DNA from: Rhodocytophaga aerolata
GTDB lineage: Bacteria > Bacteroidota > Bacteroidia > Cytophagales > 172606-1
NCBI RefSeq assembly: GCF_030503435.1
Contig: NZ_JAUKPO010000021.1
Location: forward strand, 1 to 64,000
DNA length: 64,000 nucleotides
Direction: 5' to 3'
Positions 35,172 through 44,137 of this stretch are shown here, in pieces (the first letter of the stretch is position 1; every line of letters starts with the position of its first letter). The notes under the pieces are model-generated. The model did no database searches. It saw only the letters and a program-made list of their open reading frames with translations, and was not told the DNA's origin. A program made the translations under genes and the position numbers.

Positions 35172-35532
35172 CCCAGAGTGTAATAACCTTTTCACCGCTT
35201 TTTTAGAGGTAGGCTTTAACTTGATTAGTAGGAAAAATAATTATAAATATGCTTTTTCTCTCTAATCAATTGGCTTTATTCTAGATGTTTTTAGTAGGAG
35301 TTTTGTCAGCTTCTTTTGATAGATTATAGATAATATGCGTACATAAAACAAAACGTTGGGTAAATAAGCTTATTTGGTATAGATTTATTTTATTTTGTTC
35401 AATTTTTGCCTACCCTGCATATATCACTACCCTTTGGTTTACCTGATAGGAATACGACATACATCAAAGGGAACAAGGATGTTTAAGACAAATAATTTTC
35501 ACTTATTATGGGTTCTGCTATGGCTATACATT
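35172..35532. other. Spacer between palindrome and IS5 element
   Basis: AT-rich, about 360 nt. I see no gene and no clear signal other than the left inverted repeat of the IS at its end. Confidence 0.4.
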
Positions 35533-36446
35533 GAAGCTGTTTAGGATTTAGATTTTTGGTTGATTTTACGTAGAAAACGAATTGAGAAAGCTAACAGTAA
35601 TAGGGCCACCCAGGTAGTAGCTTTCTTTTCAAACCTGACAAGTAAAGCTTTGAAGCTATCCATCCAGGCATTGGCATGTTCAATAACGGTTCTGCATTTA
35701 TATAACTCTTCATCAAAGTATACATACTCCTGTGTTTGAGGGACACCATTTCTGGAATTGAGGGCTATGTTAGCTTCAATGTGTTTTTCTTTACATAGCT
35801 TTAATTGTTGTGAATCAAAGCCTGCATCCGCATTTAAAAACAGGCCTTTCAAATTAATGCCTGCCTGAGTGAGAATTCCACATAGTTCTTCAAATAAAGT
35901 TTGTATATCAAACAAGTCATGATGGTTGCCTTCTTGTGGGCTAGCACAAGCTAACATGTTTCCTTGATTATCAGCTAAAAACAAACTGTTAGTAGTTTTT
36001 GTCTTTTTTCTTGCCTGATAGCCCACTGCCTCTCCGCCCTGTTTACAAGGTGTATGACTCCCATCCAACTGCATAGATGACAAATCTAATTTATCCTTAT
36101 GAGCAGACAGGATAGCAATCCATACTTTGCTCCACGAACCATCTTTGACCCACTCTCTGAAATGATAATAAGTCCCTTGCCAGCTTAAGCTTTCTGTAGT
36201 AAAAAATGCTGTAAGGGCAGCATTCTCCATTGGCAACCTGTTTTTAACCGGTATAAAATTAATTCTACTACTTCTCTGAGCAATTCTTTGCTACATGCTT
36301 TGCCTCTTTCTCCTACGGAAAGATTTGTTAATATGTATTTGTCTATACTATCTTTATCTAAGATTTCCATTGGGTGTGTTTTTTATGCGTTGCAACACAA
36401 AATTCACTCTTCTTTGGAAATCTTTTTCTTTATCCTAAACAGCTTC
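35533..36446 (-). mobile_element. IS5-family insertion sequence (IS427-like), about 914 bp
   Basis: Terminal inverted repeats GAAGCTGTTTAGGAT (35533-35547) and ATCCTAAACAGCTTC (36432-36446) match perfectly over 15 bp. Both are flanked by ATT (35530-35532 and 36447-36449), a plausible 3-bp target duplication. Inside lie two overlapping transposase frames. The element separates the plus-strand SusCD locus from the uronate locus and appears intact. Confidence 0.75.
35541..36370 (-). CDS. IS5-family transposase made by -1 frameshifting (orfA + orfB)
   Basis: orfA (36370-36185) encodes MEILDKDSIDKY to CQWRMLPLQHF and stops soon after. orfB (from about 36236 to 35541) overlaps it in the -1 frame and encodes FTTESLSWQGTYYHF onward with the DDE residues: Asp in QLDGSHTP, Asp in NADAGFDSQ and Glu in TVIEHANAWMDSF. 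In the overlap the orfA codons TTT TTA are preceded by T, giving the slippery heptamer TTTTTTA (complement of 36200-36206). Slipping back one base joins the frames exactly where family similarity demands. This mechanism is known for IS427-group elements; its use here is inference. Confidence 0.82.
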
Positions 36447-36507
36447 ATTGAGTAATTTAATTATTTACGGGTTCAGAACAACTTATCCTCCCGGTAGACA
36501 ATTTTTT

Positions 36508-38061
36508 TCAGCGAATGGATAGCAGGCTCTTATCAGCAATCAGAACCGGAGCATCGTATACGGGAATATTTTTAAAAGTATACTTGCTCCCATCCTTGCT
36601 CCACTGGTTTGCCGGAATTTCATATACCCCACCTGTCAGTATATCTACATACACTGGCTGGTCGAAGTTGCCATTAATGAACGTAAAGCTAATATCCCGT
36701 GTCTGGTTAGAATCCGTAGGAATATATTCATCTACCCAGATGGAGAACAATTGTTTGCCAGTTGTCTGATGTGAATATCCGTATACGGCTAGGCTGCGGT
36801 CAGTGCTTTTGTTATATTTTACTTCACCTTTAGCAGCTACAGCATTCGGATTATACGTAGGATGCACCTGCTTAATCCGCCGGAGTGAATGGTCAAAAAC
36901 GGAGGTAACATGCTGCATGGCGTAGTAAGCCATTTTAGGCCGGATGGCCCGTTTGGTGGAATCTGATTCAATAATTCCTTTTACATTCAACTTACTAATC
37001 GGGCTATTAACAGCAGGATAATTTATATCAATAATTCCCAGAATACTGCATTCAATATCATGCCCTAGGTTAGCGAGCATACGTCTGGTATTCCATTTGG
37101 CCTGTGTCAGTTCGCTCCATGCATAATCTCCCAGGGCACCCCGGCCAAAGCCACCAGTAGAGGGGCAACCATTTTCTCCTTGCCGCAACTTGACGTCAGG
37201 TGCATAAGTATCCAGTACCCTTCTTAATTCTGCTACATGGCCATTATTTGCATCCGGATTATACACATAATCATGGTAGGTCATGTTATCAAACAAAGAC
37301 ATTTTGCCTTTATCATGCAGAATTTTAAAAAATGCGTCTGCATACTGGAGGTCAATGTGGCCCATAGACAACCCGGAGATTTTCGCATCTGGCTGAATCC
37401 GTTTAATAATTTGGGCAGTGCGTATATTTAAATCAGCCACCATTTCTGGCGTATTAATGGTATTATCCCCAAAATTGGGCTCATTCCATACTTCCCAATC
37501 TTTCACTTTATCTTTATACCTTTTTACCAGAGCTTCCACCCATTTATCCCAGGCAGCCAGCGCCTCCGGTGACTGGGGAACACCTGCACTCAGGTTTACG
37601 CCACCCCCATTCGGGTAGATAGTATTGCCGTACGATGTTTCCAGCCAGGGTTGAAAGCTTCTTTTGACCGCATCGTCAATGATTTTATCCAGCCAGGCCC
37701 ACTCATATTTTCCTTTAACCTTTTCGGTTTTAGCCCATCCGGCCTGCATCCGAAGCCGCTTAATACCCAGAGGAGCAATATATTCCTTATACTGTTCATA
37801 ATCGGCCATATCGCGGTCAAGCGTTTCGCAGCCCAGAATCCAGTTAGAAGATTTTATTTCATGGGTAGTGCGGGGTTTTATAGACCCAATTCTTTTAAAA
37901 GGAATGTTGAAATCAGTTTTTACCCGGTTGGCCGAAGTATCGATGCGCTGGGCATATACAAAAGAAGGAGATATAGCCCAGCAAAAAATACTTAACAAGC
38001 AAATCAATAGTAGCTTTCGGATGTCGGGAAACGATTGAAAAAAAATGATTTTATTCTTCAT
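36508..38061 (-). CDS. Secreted clan-A-like glycoside hydrolase (GH39/GH5-like)
   Basis: A 517-aa exported enzyme: signal peptide ending about VYAQ (residue 38), then a (beta/alpha)8 barrel. The acid/base Glu is in WEVWNEPNF and the likely nucleophile Glu in RQGENGCPS, the normal spacing for clan GH-A; SYGNTIYPNGGG and MTYHDYVYNP are further barrel loops. A small C-terminal beta domain (VYVDILTGGVYEIP, then IPVYDAPVLIADKS) follows. It is a clear paralogue of the enzyme at 46621. It lies 62 nt after kduD and probably shares its transcript. The exact GH family and substrate are not certain; beta-xylosidase-like or uronate-glycan-directed activity is possible. Confidence 0.82.
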   Translation of the reverse strand: MKNKIIFFQSFPDIRKLLLICLLSIFCWAISPSFVYAQRIDTSANRVKTDFNIPFKRIGSIKPRTTHEIKSSNWILGCETLDRDMADYEQYKEYIAPLGIKRLRMQAGWAKTEKVKGKYEWAWLDKIIDDAVKRSFQPWLETSYGNTIYPNGGGVNLSAGVPQSPEALAAWDKWVEALVKRYKDKVKDWEVWNEPNFGDNTINTPEMVADLNIRTAQIIKRIQPDAKISGLSMGHIDLQYADAFFKILHDKGKMSLFDNMTYHDYVYNPDANNGHVAELRRVLDTYAPDVKLRQGENGCPSTGGFGRGALGDYAWSELTQAKWNTRRMLANLGHDIECSILGIIDINYPAVNSPISKLNVKGIIESDSTKRAIRPKMAYYAMQHVTSVFDHSLRRIKQVHPTYNPNAVAAKGEVKYNKSTDRSLAVYGYSHQTTGKQLFSIWVDEYIPTDSNQTRDISFTFINGNFDQPVYVDILTGGVYEIPANQWSKDGSKYTFKNIPVYDAPVLIADKSLLSIR

Positions 38062-38123
38062 GTACTAGTTTTGTCTGGCTATAAGGTAAAATGATAGATT
38101 CGGTTAATGTATGGATATTTAAT

Positions 38124-38894
38124 TTATCTTCCCATCCATCCGCCATCTACGGTAAGAATGGTTCCATGCACATAATCAGAGGCGGCTGAGGCTAAAAAGA
38201 GGATAGCTCCTTTAAAATCATCCGGCTCGCCCCAACGGCCTGCTGGTATGCGGCTCAGGATAGAGGCGCTTCTTTCCTGGTCGTTGCGGAGAGCTTCGGT
38301 ATTGTCTGTACTGATGTAGCCTGGGGCAATCGCATTTACATTCACTCCTTTTCCGGCCCATTCGTTGGCGAGGGCTTTGGTCAGAGAGCCTATTGCGCCT
38401 TTACTGGCTGCATAGCCAGGTACATTAATTCCACCCTGAAAAGTAAGCAGGGAGGCAGTAAAGATGATTTTTCCTTTACCTCTACTAACCATATCTTTTC
38501 CGATTTCCCGGCTTAAAATAAACTGTGCATGGGTGTTTATTTCCATTACAGTATCCCAATAGGTATCTGGGTGTTCGGCAGCAGGTTTGCGAAGAATGGT
38601 ACCTGCATTGTTTACCAGAATATCAATTACGGGGTTTTCCTTTTTTACCTTTTCTATAAATTCATACAGACCTTGGCGTTGGGCAAAATCGGCCTGATAG
38701 GCTTTGAAAGAACGGCCAAGTGCCCTAATATCTTTTTCTACTTCACTTCCTGACATTTCAAGTGAAGCAGAAACGCCTATAATATCTGCGCCTGCTTCTG
38801 CCAGGGCAATAGCCATCGCTTTTCCAATTCCCCGTTTACAGCCGGTGACCAGGGCTGTTTTGCCTGTTAAATCAAATAAGTTAACTATTGACAT
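38124..38894 (-). CDS. kduD: 2-dehydro-3-deoxy-D-gluconate 5-dehydrogenase-like SDR
   Basis: A 256-aa classical short-chain dehydrogenase. NAD-binding TGCKRGIGKAMAIALAEAG, NNAG, catalytic Ser in TASLLTFQGG and Y-x-x-x-K in YAASKGAIG are all present. Overall sequence is close to KduD (VNVNAIAPGYISTDNTEALR, RIPAGRWGEPDDF, DYVHGTILTVDGGWM). KduD reduces 2,5-diketo-3-deoxygluconate to 2-keto-3-deoxygluconate in breakdown of unsaturated uronates; related SDRs reduce the alginate product DEH. It is divergent from the IclR regulator, and a 15-nt palindrome lies 7 nt before its start. Confidence 0.88.
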   Translation of the reverse strand: MSIVNLFDLTGKTALVTGCKRGIGKAMAIALAEAGADIIGVSASLEMSGSEVEKDIRALGRSFKAYQADFAQRQGLYEFIEKVKKENPVIDILVNNAGTILRKPAAEHPDTYWDTVMEINTHAQFILSREIGKDMVSRGKGKIIFTASLLTFQGGINVPGYAASKGAIGSLTKALANEWAGKGVNVNAIAPGYISTDNTEALRNDQERSASILSRIPAGRWGEPDDFKGAILFLASAASDYVHGTILTVDGGWMGR

Positions 38895-38900
38895 AGGTTG

Positions 38901-38915
38901 TTCAATAATGTTGAA
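38901..38915. promoter_or_regulatory. Candidate IclR operator upstream of kduD
   Basis: TTCAATAATGTTGAA: inverted arms TTCAA/TTGAA with a five-base centre, placed in the 63-nt gap between kduD (minus) and the IclR gene (plus). A sister site (TTCAATATTATTGAA) lies just before the susC start at 54.24 kb at the same distance from the ATG. Confidence 0.6.
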
Positions 38916-38957
38916 TTAAAAAATAATTATATTGCCGTATCTTTTTTATCCTTTTAC

Positions 38958-39701
38958 ATGATTCAAGTTATCAACCGGGCACTGGAAATTTTAGAATATG
39001 TATCCAAACAGGGCGGTGAACCTGCTTCCTTAAGTGAAATTGCAGAGGCTGCCGGTATTCATCAGACCACGTGTGCCAATATCATAAAAACACTAACCGA
39101 CAAAAATTATCTGGAGCACCTAGGGCGTAAAAAGGGTTACCGCCTGGGTGCAAGTGCCTATCATCTGACAGGTAATCTGGCCTACAATCAGAACCTGATA
39201 CTGGCTGCTAAACCCATCATGGAAGCATTGACAGCCAAACTCAATGAAACCAGCTTGCTTGGTATTCTACGGAACAACAAGCGTTTTCTGGTGCATGTAG
39301 TCACTAGTGACCAGGATCTGCAGGTTCGGACCCGTTCTGAATCTGATATCTACCCAACTGCTTCCGGCAGAATGCTGATGGCTTCCCTTCCTGCCAAAGA
39401 ACTGGATAATCTGATACAAATTTTAGGATTACCTCAACCGCACATCTGGCCGGATATTCACTCCAAAGAAGACCTGCTGGCGGCTTTACAGGATATCCGC
39501 AAAAAAGAGATTGCTGTAACGCTTTCAACTAAACACATTGTGGGTTTAGCAGTACCCATACGTAAAAATGCCCAGGTTATTGCTTCATTAAGCATTTTTT
39601 TACCGGAAAGCCGCTTTACCTCCACCCACAAAGAATCCATTCTCCAAGAGTTACGCAGTGCTGCCCAACAAATTAATGAACGGCTACAGATGGAAAGCTA
39701 G
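38958..39701 (+). CDS. IclR-family transcriptional regulator (KdgR-like)
   Basis: A 247-aa regulator. The N-terminal winged helix (residues 1-62) reads MIQVINRALEILEYVSKQGG, LSEIAEAAGIHQTTCANIIK; the C-terminal IclR effector domain covers about 75-245 (LNETSLLGILRNNKRFLVHV, YPTASGRMLMASL, AVTLSTKHIVGLAVPI). IclR proteins of the KdgR type sense uronate breakdown products such as 2-keto-3-deoxygluconate and repress their operons. I chose ATG 38958 since conservation starts there; an upstream in-frame ATG at 38898 would overlap the presumed operator. It is divergent from kduD and probably controls it, itself, and the large susC operon. Confidence 0.9.
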   Translation: MIQVINRALEILEYVSKQGGEPASLSEIAEAAGIHQTTCANIIKTLTDKNYLEHLGRKKGYRLGASAYHLTGNLAYNQNLILAAKPIMEALTAKLNETSLLGILRNNKRFLVHVVTSDQDLQVRTRSESDIYPTASGRMLMASLPAKELDNLIQILGLPQPHIWPDIHSKEDLLAALQDIRKKEIAVTLSTKHIVGLAVPIRKNAQVIASLSIFLPESRFTSTHKESILQELRSAAQQINERLQMES

Positions 39702-39751
39702 TGCCACTTTTTTACACCCCCCAACCACCTAAAGAGGGCTAATGGTAATGA

Positions 39752-40771
39752 CTAGCTTTTCTGGCAGTCTAACAGGTATTTCATTCCAGCCGGATTCTGA
39801 TCTATGGTTTCAAACACTTGTTGAATATCTTTCAGGGGCGAAACCTGGGTAATCAATTTATCTAGGGGCAAAACCCCGGAAGCAGCTAAACGAATGGCTT
39901 CCTCAAAATCCTGGGGTTCGTACACACGGGCACCAATTAATTTGAGTTCCCGCCAGAAGAAGCGGAATAAATCTACTGCTTTGGGCTCGCTATGTATAGC
40001 CACCATCACAATCCTGCCACGGGCTCTGGGTAATTGGGTCATCACTTGAACGCCAGCCTGTACACCAGAGACTTCAAATACTACATCGGCCATAGCGCTT
40101 TTGGTAAAACTTTCTACTTCTTTTACAACATCGGTTTCCATAGGATTTACCACTTGTAGCCCGAGAGACTGGCACAATTCCAGGCGTTTTGCATTGGGTT
40201 CAGAAATCAGCACAAGAGCACCTTTGAATTGGGCTACCAGGGCAATTAACAATCCAATAGGGCCACCACCAATTACTACCACATATTCGCCTTTTTGCAA
40301 TTCACCCATTCGAACATCATGGCAAGCCACTGCCAAAGGTTCAATCAACGCACCTATATGTAAGGGCAAAGCTTCGGGAAGCAGGTGCAGGGTATGTGCC
40401 GGAACATTCCAATAGGATTGCATCCCTCCAACTGAATCTATACCGATGAATTTGAGGTTTTTACCAATATGGGTATTCCCATTATCTGACGGATCTGCTT
40501 CTCCTGGCTGCAATGGCCGGACGGCTACTTTTTGTCCTGCTTTCACACTGGTTACATCTGGGGCTATTTCCACCACCTCACCGGAAACCTCATGACCGAT
40601 TACCTGCGGTAGTTGCACCCGCTTGTCCATTTTGCCATGGTAAATGTGTACGTCTGTTCCGCATACACCACAATAGGCCACTTTCAGACGAACCATTCCA
40701 GGTAACAAGGGTTCCTGTGTTCCTTCTTCAATCGTAAATGTGCGGTTTCCCTGATAATAAGCTGCTTTCAT
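39752..40771 (-). CDS. Zinc-type alcohol dehydrogenase (MDR family) without structural zinc
   Basis: A 339-aa medium-chain dehydrogenase. Catalytic zinc ligands are present: Cys37 (CGVCGTDVH), His60-Glu61 (GHEVSG), and a downstream Glu/Asp in ALIEPLAVACHD. The NAD(P) Rossmann motif is VVVIGGGPIGLLIALVAQ. The loop that in most relatives carries four structural-zinc cysteines is replaced by PLQPGEADPSDNGNTHIG, with no Cys. It is the last gene of the susC operon and overlaps the VOC gene by 4 nt. It likely oxidises or reduces a sugar acid intermediate (for example a hexonate), but the substrate is not shown by sequence. Confidence 0.85.
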   Translation of the reverse strand: MKAAYYQGNRTFTIEEGTQEPLLPGMVRLKVAYCGVCGTDVHIYHGKMDKRVQLPQVIGHEVSGEVVEIAPDVTSVKAGQKVAVRPLQPGEADPSDNGNTHIGKNLKFIGIDSVGGMQSYWNVPAHTLHLLPEALPLHIGALIEPLAVACHDVRMGELQKGEYVVVIGGGPIGLLIALVAQFKGALVLISEPNAKRLELCQSLGLQVVNPMETDVVKEVESFTKSAMADVVFEVSGVQAGVQVMTQLPRARGRIVMVAIHSEPKAVDLFRFFWRELKLIGARVYEPQDFEEAIRLAASGVLPLDKLITQVSPLKDIQQVFETIDQNPAGMKYLLDCQKS

Positions 40772-41169
40772 GATTCGTTGAATTGACGTTCTAAAATTTG
40801 TAACATATTGCCTTCCGGATCAAACAGGTTGCGGACCTTACCTCCGCCAATAGCATTGATTACTTCGCCGCCCCATGTTACTGCTTTGCTATCCAGATAG
40901 ATAATAGCTTTTTCTATATTTTCTACCCGTAGGGCTACATGAGACCATCCGGGTGTCCAGGTAGTGCGGGTTGGCCTGAGGGTTTCATCTTTAGGCATAA
41001 TTTCCAGAAGGGTGTTGTCGGGAGCTTTGAGAAGCCAGACAGGTTTGTCGTGCCTGAAATATTTTTTGTAGCCCAATACCTCACAATACCAGTCGGCCAG
41101 TTTGTCTACATTGGTAGCAGCTACTGCCGGATGGTCTACTCCACTTATTTTGAAAGGTGAATCTGTCAT
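40768..41169 (-). CDS. VOC-superfamily (glyoxalase-like) protein
   Basis: A 133-aa protein with two beta-alpha-beta-beta-beta modules of the vicinal oxygen chelate fold: VDHPAVAATNVDKLADWYCE opens the first and SHVALRVENIEKAIIYLDSK the second. Metal-ligand candidates are His13 (VDHPA), Glu56 (LLEIM), His82 (SHVAL) and the late Glu in MLQILE. It overlaps the dehydrogenase gene (ATGA-type) and follows the heparinase-like gene by 18 nt, so it belongs to the uronate pathway operon. It may isomerise or cleave an unsaturated uronate, but the fold serves many reactions. Confidence 0.85.
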   Translation of the reverse strand: MTDSPFKISGVDHPAVAATNVDKLADWYCEVLGYKKYFRHDKPVWLLKAPDNTLLEIMPKDETLRPTRTTWTPGWSHVALRVENIEKAIIYLDSKAVTWGGEVINAIGGGKVRNLFDPEGNMLQILERQFNES

Positions 41170-41187
41170 TAGATGGGTTGTAAATAA

Positions 41188-43338
41188 TTAAGAAATGAAC
41201 GTAAACTCTTTTTCTACTTCCTGTAATTGCCACTTCTTTTGATGCCTATTTATTATTTCTATCTGCAAAGCAGATCCATTACCTATTTCTATTTGCCAGG
41301 TTTCGTTTCCATTTGATAATTGACATGTAGTGGACTGGCTAGAAAATGCCCATTTATTTATCGCTCCATAGGCATCAAAAGCAAAGGCATGTATCATAAT
41401 CCTGGAGGTATCCGGTTGCTTTTCTGTAAAACGGTAAAGCAATCCGCTACCCGGTTTTCCCTCTCCTACTTGATTGGGTTCGGGATGATAGGCATCATGT
41501 ACATAGCCATATACCGGACCGCTCATTTTAGCATCGCCTCCATGAAAAATCTTTAATCCAGCAGAACCCCGGTATAGGGCAATCTGATTAGGCTGAGGAG
41601 TGAATACCTGTGTTTCTCCATCCCGGTTATTGAGTAGCCAGTTCCAGATAGTGGTTACTGGCTGGGAAGATTTTATCCGGTCTATGACAAAAAGTACATG
41701 GCTGCCGGCTTGTATCCAGAACCTGGAAAATTCTTTGATTGGCTTGCCATACAACCCTGCCGCTTCTGCCCCTACCACCGATACTTCACCAGAATGGGCA
41801 ATGAGTAATTGCTTATTTCCGCGGCTTACCGGAGCCCCCGCCTTGCCATTGCTTATCTTTCTTCTGCCTGCCAGGCTTTGCTGCTCTAAGAGTTTAATTT
41901 TCGCTAAATCTTCCTGTAAGCCTAAGCCTTCCTGTTCAACCAGGAATGTGCAGGTATTATGGGTCTGGGTAGCACTCTCCAGGCCATGAATCAGATTACG
42001 GTAGCAGCTATGTCCAGGGTCTACCAGTAGCCTTTCTTTGTTATGTGCCAGAATAAAACTATTCAAATCTCCATGTAAATGCCCAGGACCATATAAAGCT
42101 TTGCTTCCCCCCTGAATAGCTACTATTGTTTTCCCGTTCCAACTGTCCCGGATAAATGCATGGCCATTACTGAATATGACTGTTTTAGGCAAGTTTGCTT
42201 CTTCGGGTGAAATAGATTTAGGGCTTTGTAGCAATAATGGTAAGGTGAGAAATCCCCAGTCATTGTGGAATCCGAAGGTAGCCAGATGATTGGGTTTCTG
42301 GGTGGGAACAGGTGCATAATAGGTATCAAACAGCCACTGGGCTAATCCGGCTTCTTGGGGCATAGCTTCTTTGCAACGTGCTGCTATATGCAATAATAAA
42401 TCTCCCGATGGACGGAATAGGGCAGCACTGTCATTAAAGTTAGCAGCCCGGGCGCGTGGTTGTTCTCCCCAGCCAGTCATCGGTTTGCTATACAACATGC
42501 TGCTGGCCACCCAAGGCATACCTTTGGCATAAGCTGCAATAGAAAGTTGTGAAGCGATATCGGGGTACTTCCGGCAGGTTGCTTCATAAGCCATCATCAG
42601 GGCAAAGGCCAAATAATTGCCATACTGCAACGATTCTGCATACGAACCATCTGGCTGAAAAGCATCCGCACACAGAATGGCTTCTGCTAGATATTCTTCC
42701 AGAATATCTCTCCTTTCAATAGCTGCCGCAGCTACCAGTATGCCGGAAGTCATAATCCCCCGCCAGTTGGCCAGATGGGTGTTCTGCTGTAGCCAACGCT
42801 GACAAAGCACAATACCTTTTTGGTGTAAGGCAATAGCAATTTCTTCCTGCTCTGCCGCTGTAAATACTTCTCTGGCTAAATCATATACGGCCGCTACAGC
42901 CCAGCACAAATGGGCTGTTTCCAGATGCCCGGTATAGGGCTGGCTATGATCCCGGAACCAGGGACCTACCCAGTCAGCCTCTGGCCTCCGTACAATTCCC
43001 AGAGTAACTTCCCGTAACCAGCACCCTAGCTTTTCCTCTGGTGCCAGGGCATACACCATGGCTGCATCTGACAGGTATTCGGCTGCCGGATACCACCACT
43101 GAGTATCGCCATGCAAACCAAGCAAACCAGGATTAGCTACTCTTGTGGCCACTCTGTTCTGTAAAGCCACCCAGAAGCGGCTTACTAATACATGGTTTTG
43201 CATGATGGCTTCCTGGACTTGCTTTTTTTCGCCTTCTGTCATAAAAATACAGCTGGAGGAAATATTCTCAGCCAAAGCCTCTTTTCTATTAGCTAAGGAT
43301 GATACAGGAAGATTGGCGGTTATGTTTTCTTCTTTCAC
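41188..43338 (-). CDS. Heparinase II/III-like polysaccharide lyase, no signal peptide
   Basis: A 716-aa protein with an N-terminal alpha-helical toroid (about residues 60-360; NTHLANWRGIMTSGILVAAA, DGSYAESLQYGNYLAFALMM) and a C-terminal beta-sandwich domain typical of heparinase II/III (GPGHLHGDLNSFILAHNKER, LLVDPGHSCYRN, TQTHNTCTFL). The Tyr of SYAESLQYGNY and the His residues listed are candidates for beta-elimination catalysis. The N-terminus (MKEENITANLPVSS) shows no signal peptide, so action in the cytoplasm on imported oligosaccharides is likely. The substrate should contain uronic acid (alginate, glycosaminoglycan or similar). It lies 26 nt after the RraA-family gene. Confidence 0.85.
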   Translation of the reverse strand: MKEENITANLPVSSLANRKEALAENISSSCIFMTEGEKKQVQEAIMQNHVLVSRFWVALQNRVATRVANPGLLGLHGDTQWWYPAAEYLSDAAMVYALAPEEKLGCWLREVTLGIVRRPEADWVGPWFRDHSQPYTGHLETAHLCWAVAAVYDLAREVFTAAEQEEIAIALHQKGIVLCQRWLQQNTHLANWRGIMTSGILVAAAAIERRDILEEYLAEAILCADAFQPDGSYAESLQYGNYLAFALMMAYEATCRKYPDIASQLSIAAYAKGMPWVASSMLYSKPMTGWGEQPRARAANFNDSAALFRPSGDLLLHIAARCKEAMPQEAGLAQWLFDTYYAPVPTQKPNHLATFGFHNDWGFLTLPLLLQSPKSISPEEANLPKTVIFSNGHAFIRDSWNGKTIVAIQGGSKALYGPGHLHGDLNSFILAHNKERLLVDPGHSCYRNLIHGLESATQTHNTCTFLVEQEGLGLQEDLAKIKLLEQQSLAGRRKISNGKAGAPVSRGNKQLLIAHSGEVSVVGAEAAGLYGKPIKEFSRFWIQAGSHVLFVIDRIKSSQPVTTIWNWLLNNRDGETQVFTPQPNQIALYRGSAGLKIFHGGDAKMSGPVYGYVHDAYHPEPNQVGEGKPGSGLLYRFTEKQPDTSRIMIHAFAFDAYGAINKWAFSSQSTTCQLSNGNETWQIEIGNGSALQIEIINRHQKKWQLQEVEKEFTFIS

Positions 43339-43364
43339 AATACTATAGTTATAACAAGTTCATT

Positions 43365-44066
43365 TTAAAAGTATCCACCATTAGCCACCACATCAGTCGG
43401 CTTCATCCCGCTGTTCACCATGTCTTTGATTTCTATTTCCTTGCGGAGGATTTTTTCTGCTGCAATCAGCACATCATAGGCAATAGATTTGGGGATAGAA
43501 ATTACGCCATCAATATCACCGAATATCCAGTCGCCGGGTTGTACAATAATTTCTCCAATCAACACCGGTTTCTGGTAATGATACATCTTGAACCTGCCCA
43601 GCATACCGGTATTGGTTCTGTATTTATAGAACACCGGAAACTGCTGCTCTAAAATAGCGTGTGTATCGCGGATACCATTTACAATAGCTCCCCGGCAACC
43701 AGCCCGGATAGCTGCCATCGTCATGACTTCGCCCCATTGGGAAGTTACCGTATCACCAGTGCAATCCCAGACCACTACCGAATCGGTATGCAAGGCTTCC
43801 AGCATCTGTGCCCTGGTTTCAAATTCTCCGTCGGTGGTGATATCCGGCGCACCTTTTACGGTAAAAGCTTGTCCGGCAATTTTCATTTCTTCCCGTAGGG
43901 GCGCAAAACCGGCAGGCAAACTGGTGGCATGCATCTTATACTGGAAGCGAAGCACGTCATTTACGGCACCGGTAAATAATTGCAAATAGCGCTCACGCAT
44001 TTCGGAGATAGAAATTGGGTAAAAGTCCTTGTTGTAGTCTTTACCATTTGTTTGCTTTGGTATCAT
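43365..44066 (-). CDS. RraA-family aldolase-like protein
   Basis: A 233-aa member of the RraA/HMG-aldolase family. The signature region is GCRGAIVNGIRDTHAI, where the Arg-Asp pair binds the metal-enolate in the aldolase members, followed by IVQPGDWIFGDIDGVISIPK. Members act as 4-hydroxy-4-methyl-2-oxoglutarate aldolases or oxaloacetate decarboxylases; RraA itself inhibits RNase E. Here, between an SDR and a uronate lyase, an aldolase or decarboxylase step on a 2-keto acid is the better guess. The expected N-terminal start at MIPKQTNGKDYNKDF is kept. Confidence 0.85.
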   Translation of the reverse strand: MIPKQTNGKDYNKDFYPISISEMRERYLQLFTGAVNDVLRFQYKMHATSLPAGFAPLREEMKIAGQAFTVKGAPDITTDGEFETRAQMLEALHTDSVVVWDCTGDTVTSQWGEVMTMAAIRAGCRGAIVNGIRDTHAILEQQFPVFYKYRTNTGMLGRFKMYHYQKPVLIGEIIVQPGDWIFGDIDGVISIPKSIAYDVLIAAEKILRKEIEIKDMVNSGMKPTDVVANGGYF

Positions 44067-44137
44067 CCTGCTATAAATTTCATATGATGTATTTTACATT
44101 AATGGCCACATGGAATGGCTTGTTATTATGCTATTGT

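Noticed and set aside
43365-44066. RraA as a true RNase E inhibitor
   Set aside because: The Arg-Asp metal-site residues and the sugar-acid operon context fit the aldolase or decarboxylase branch better.
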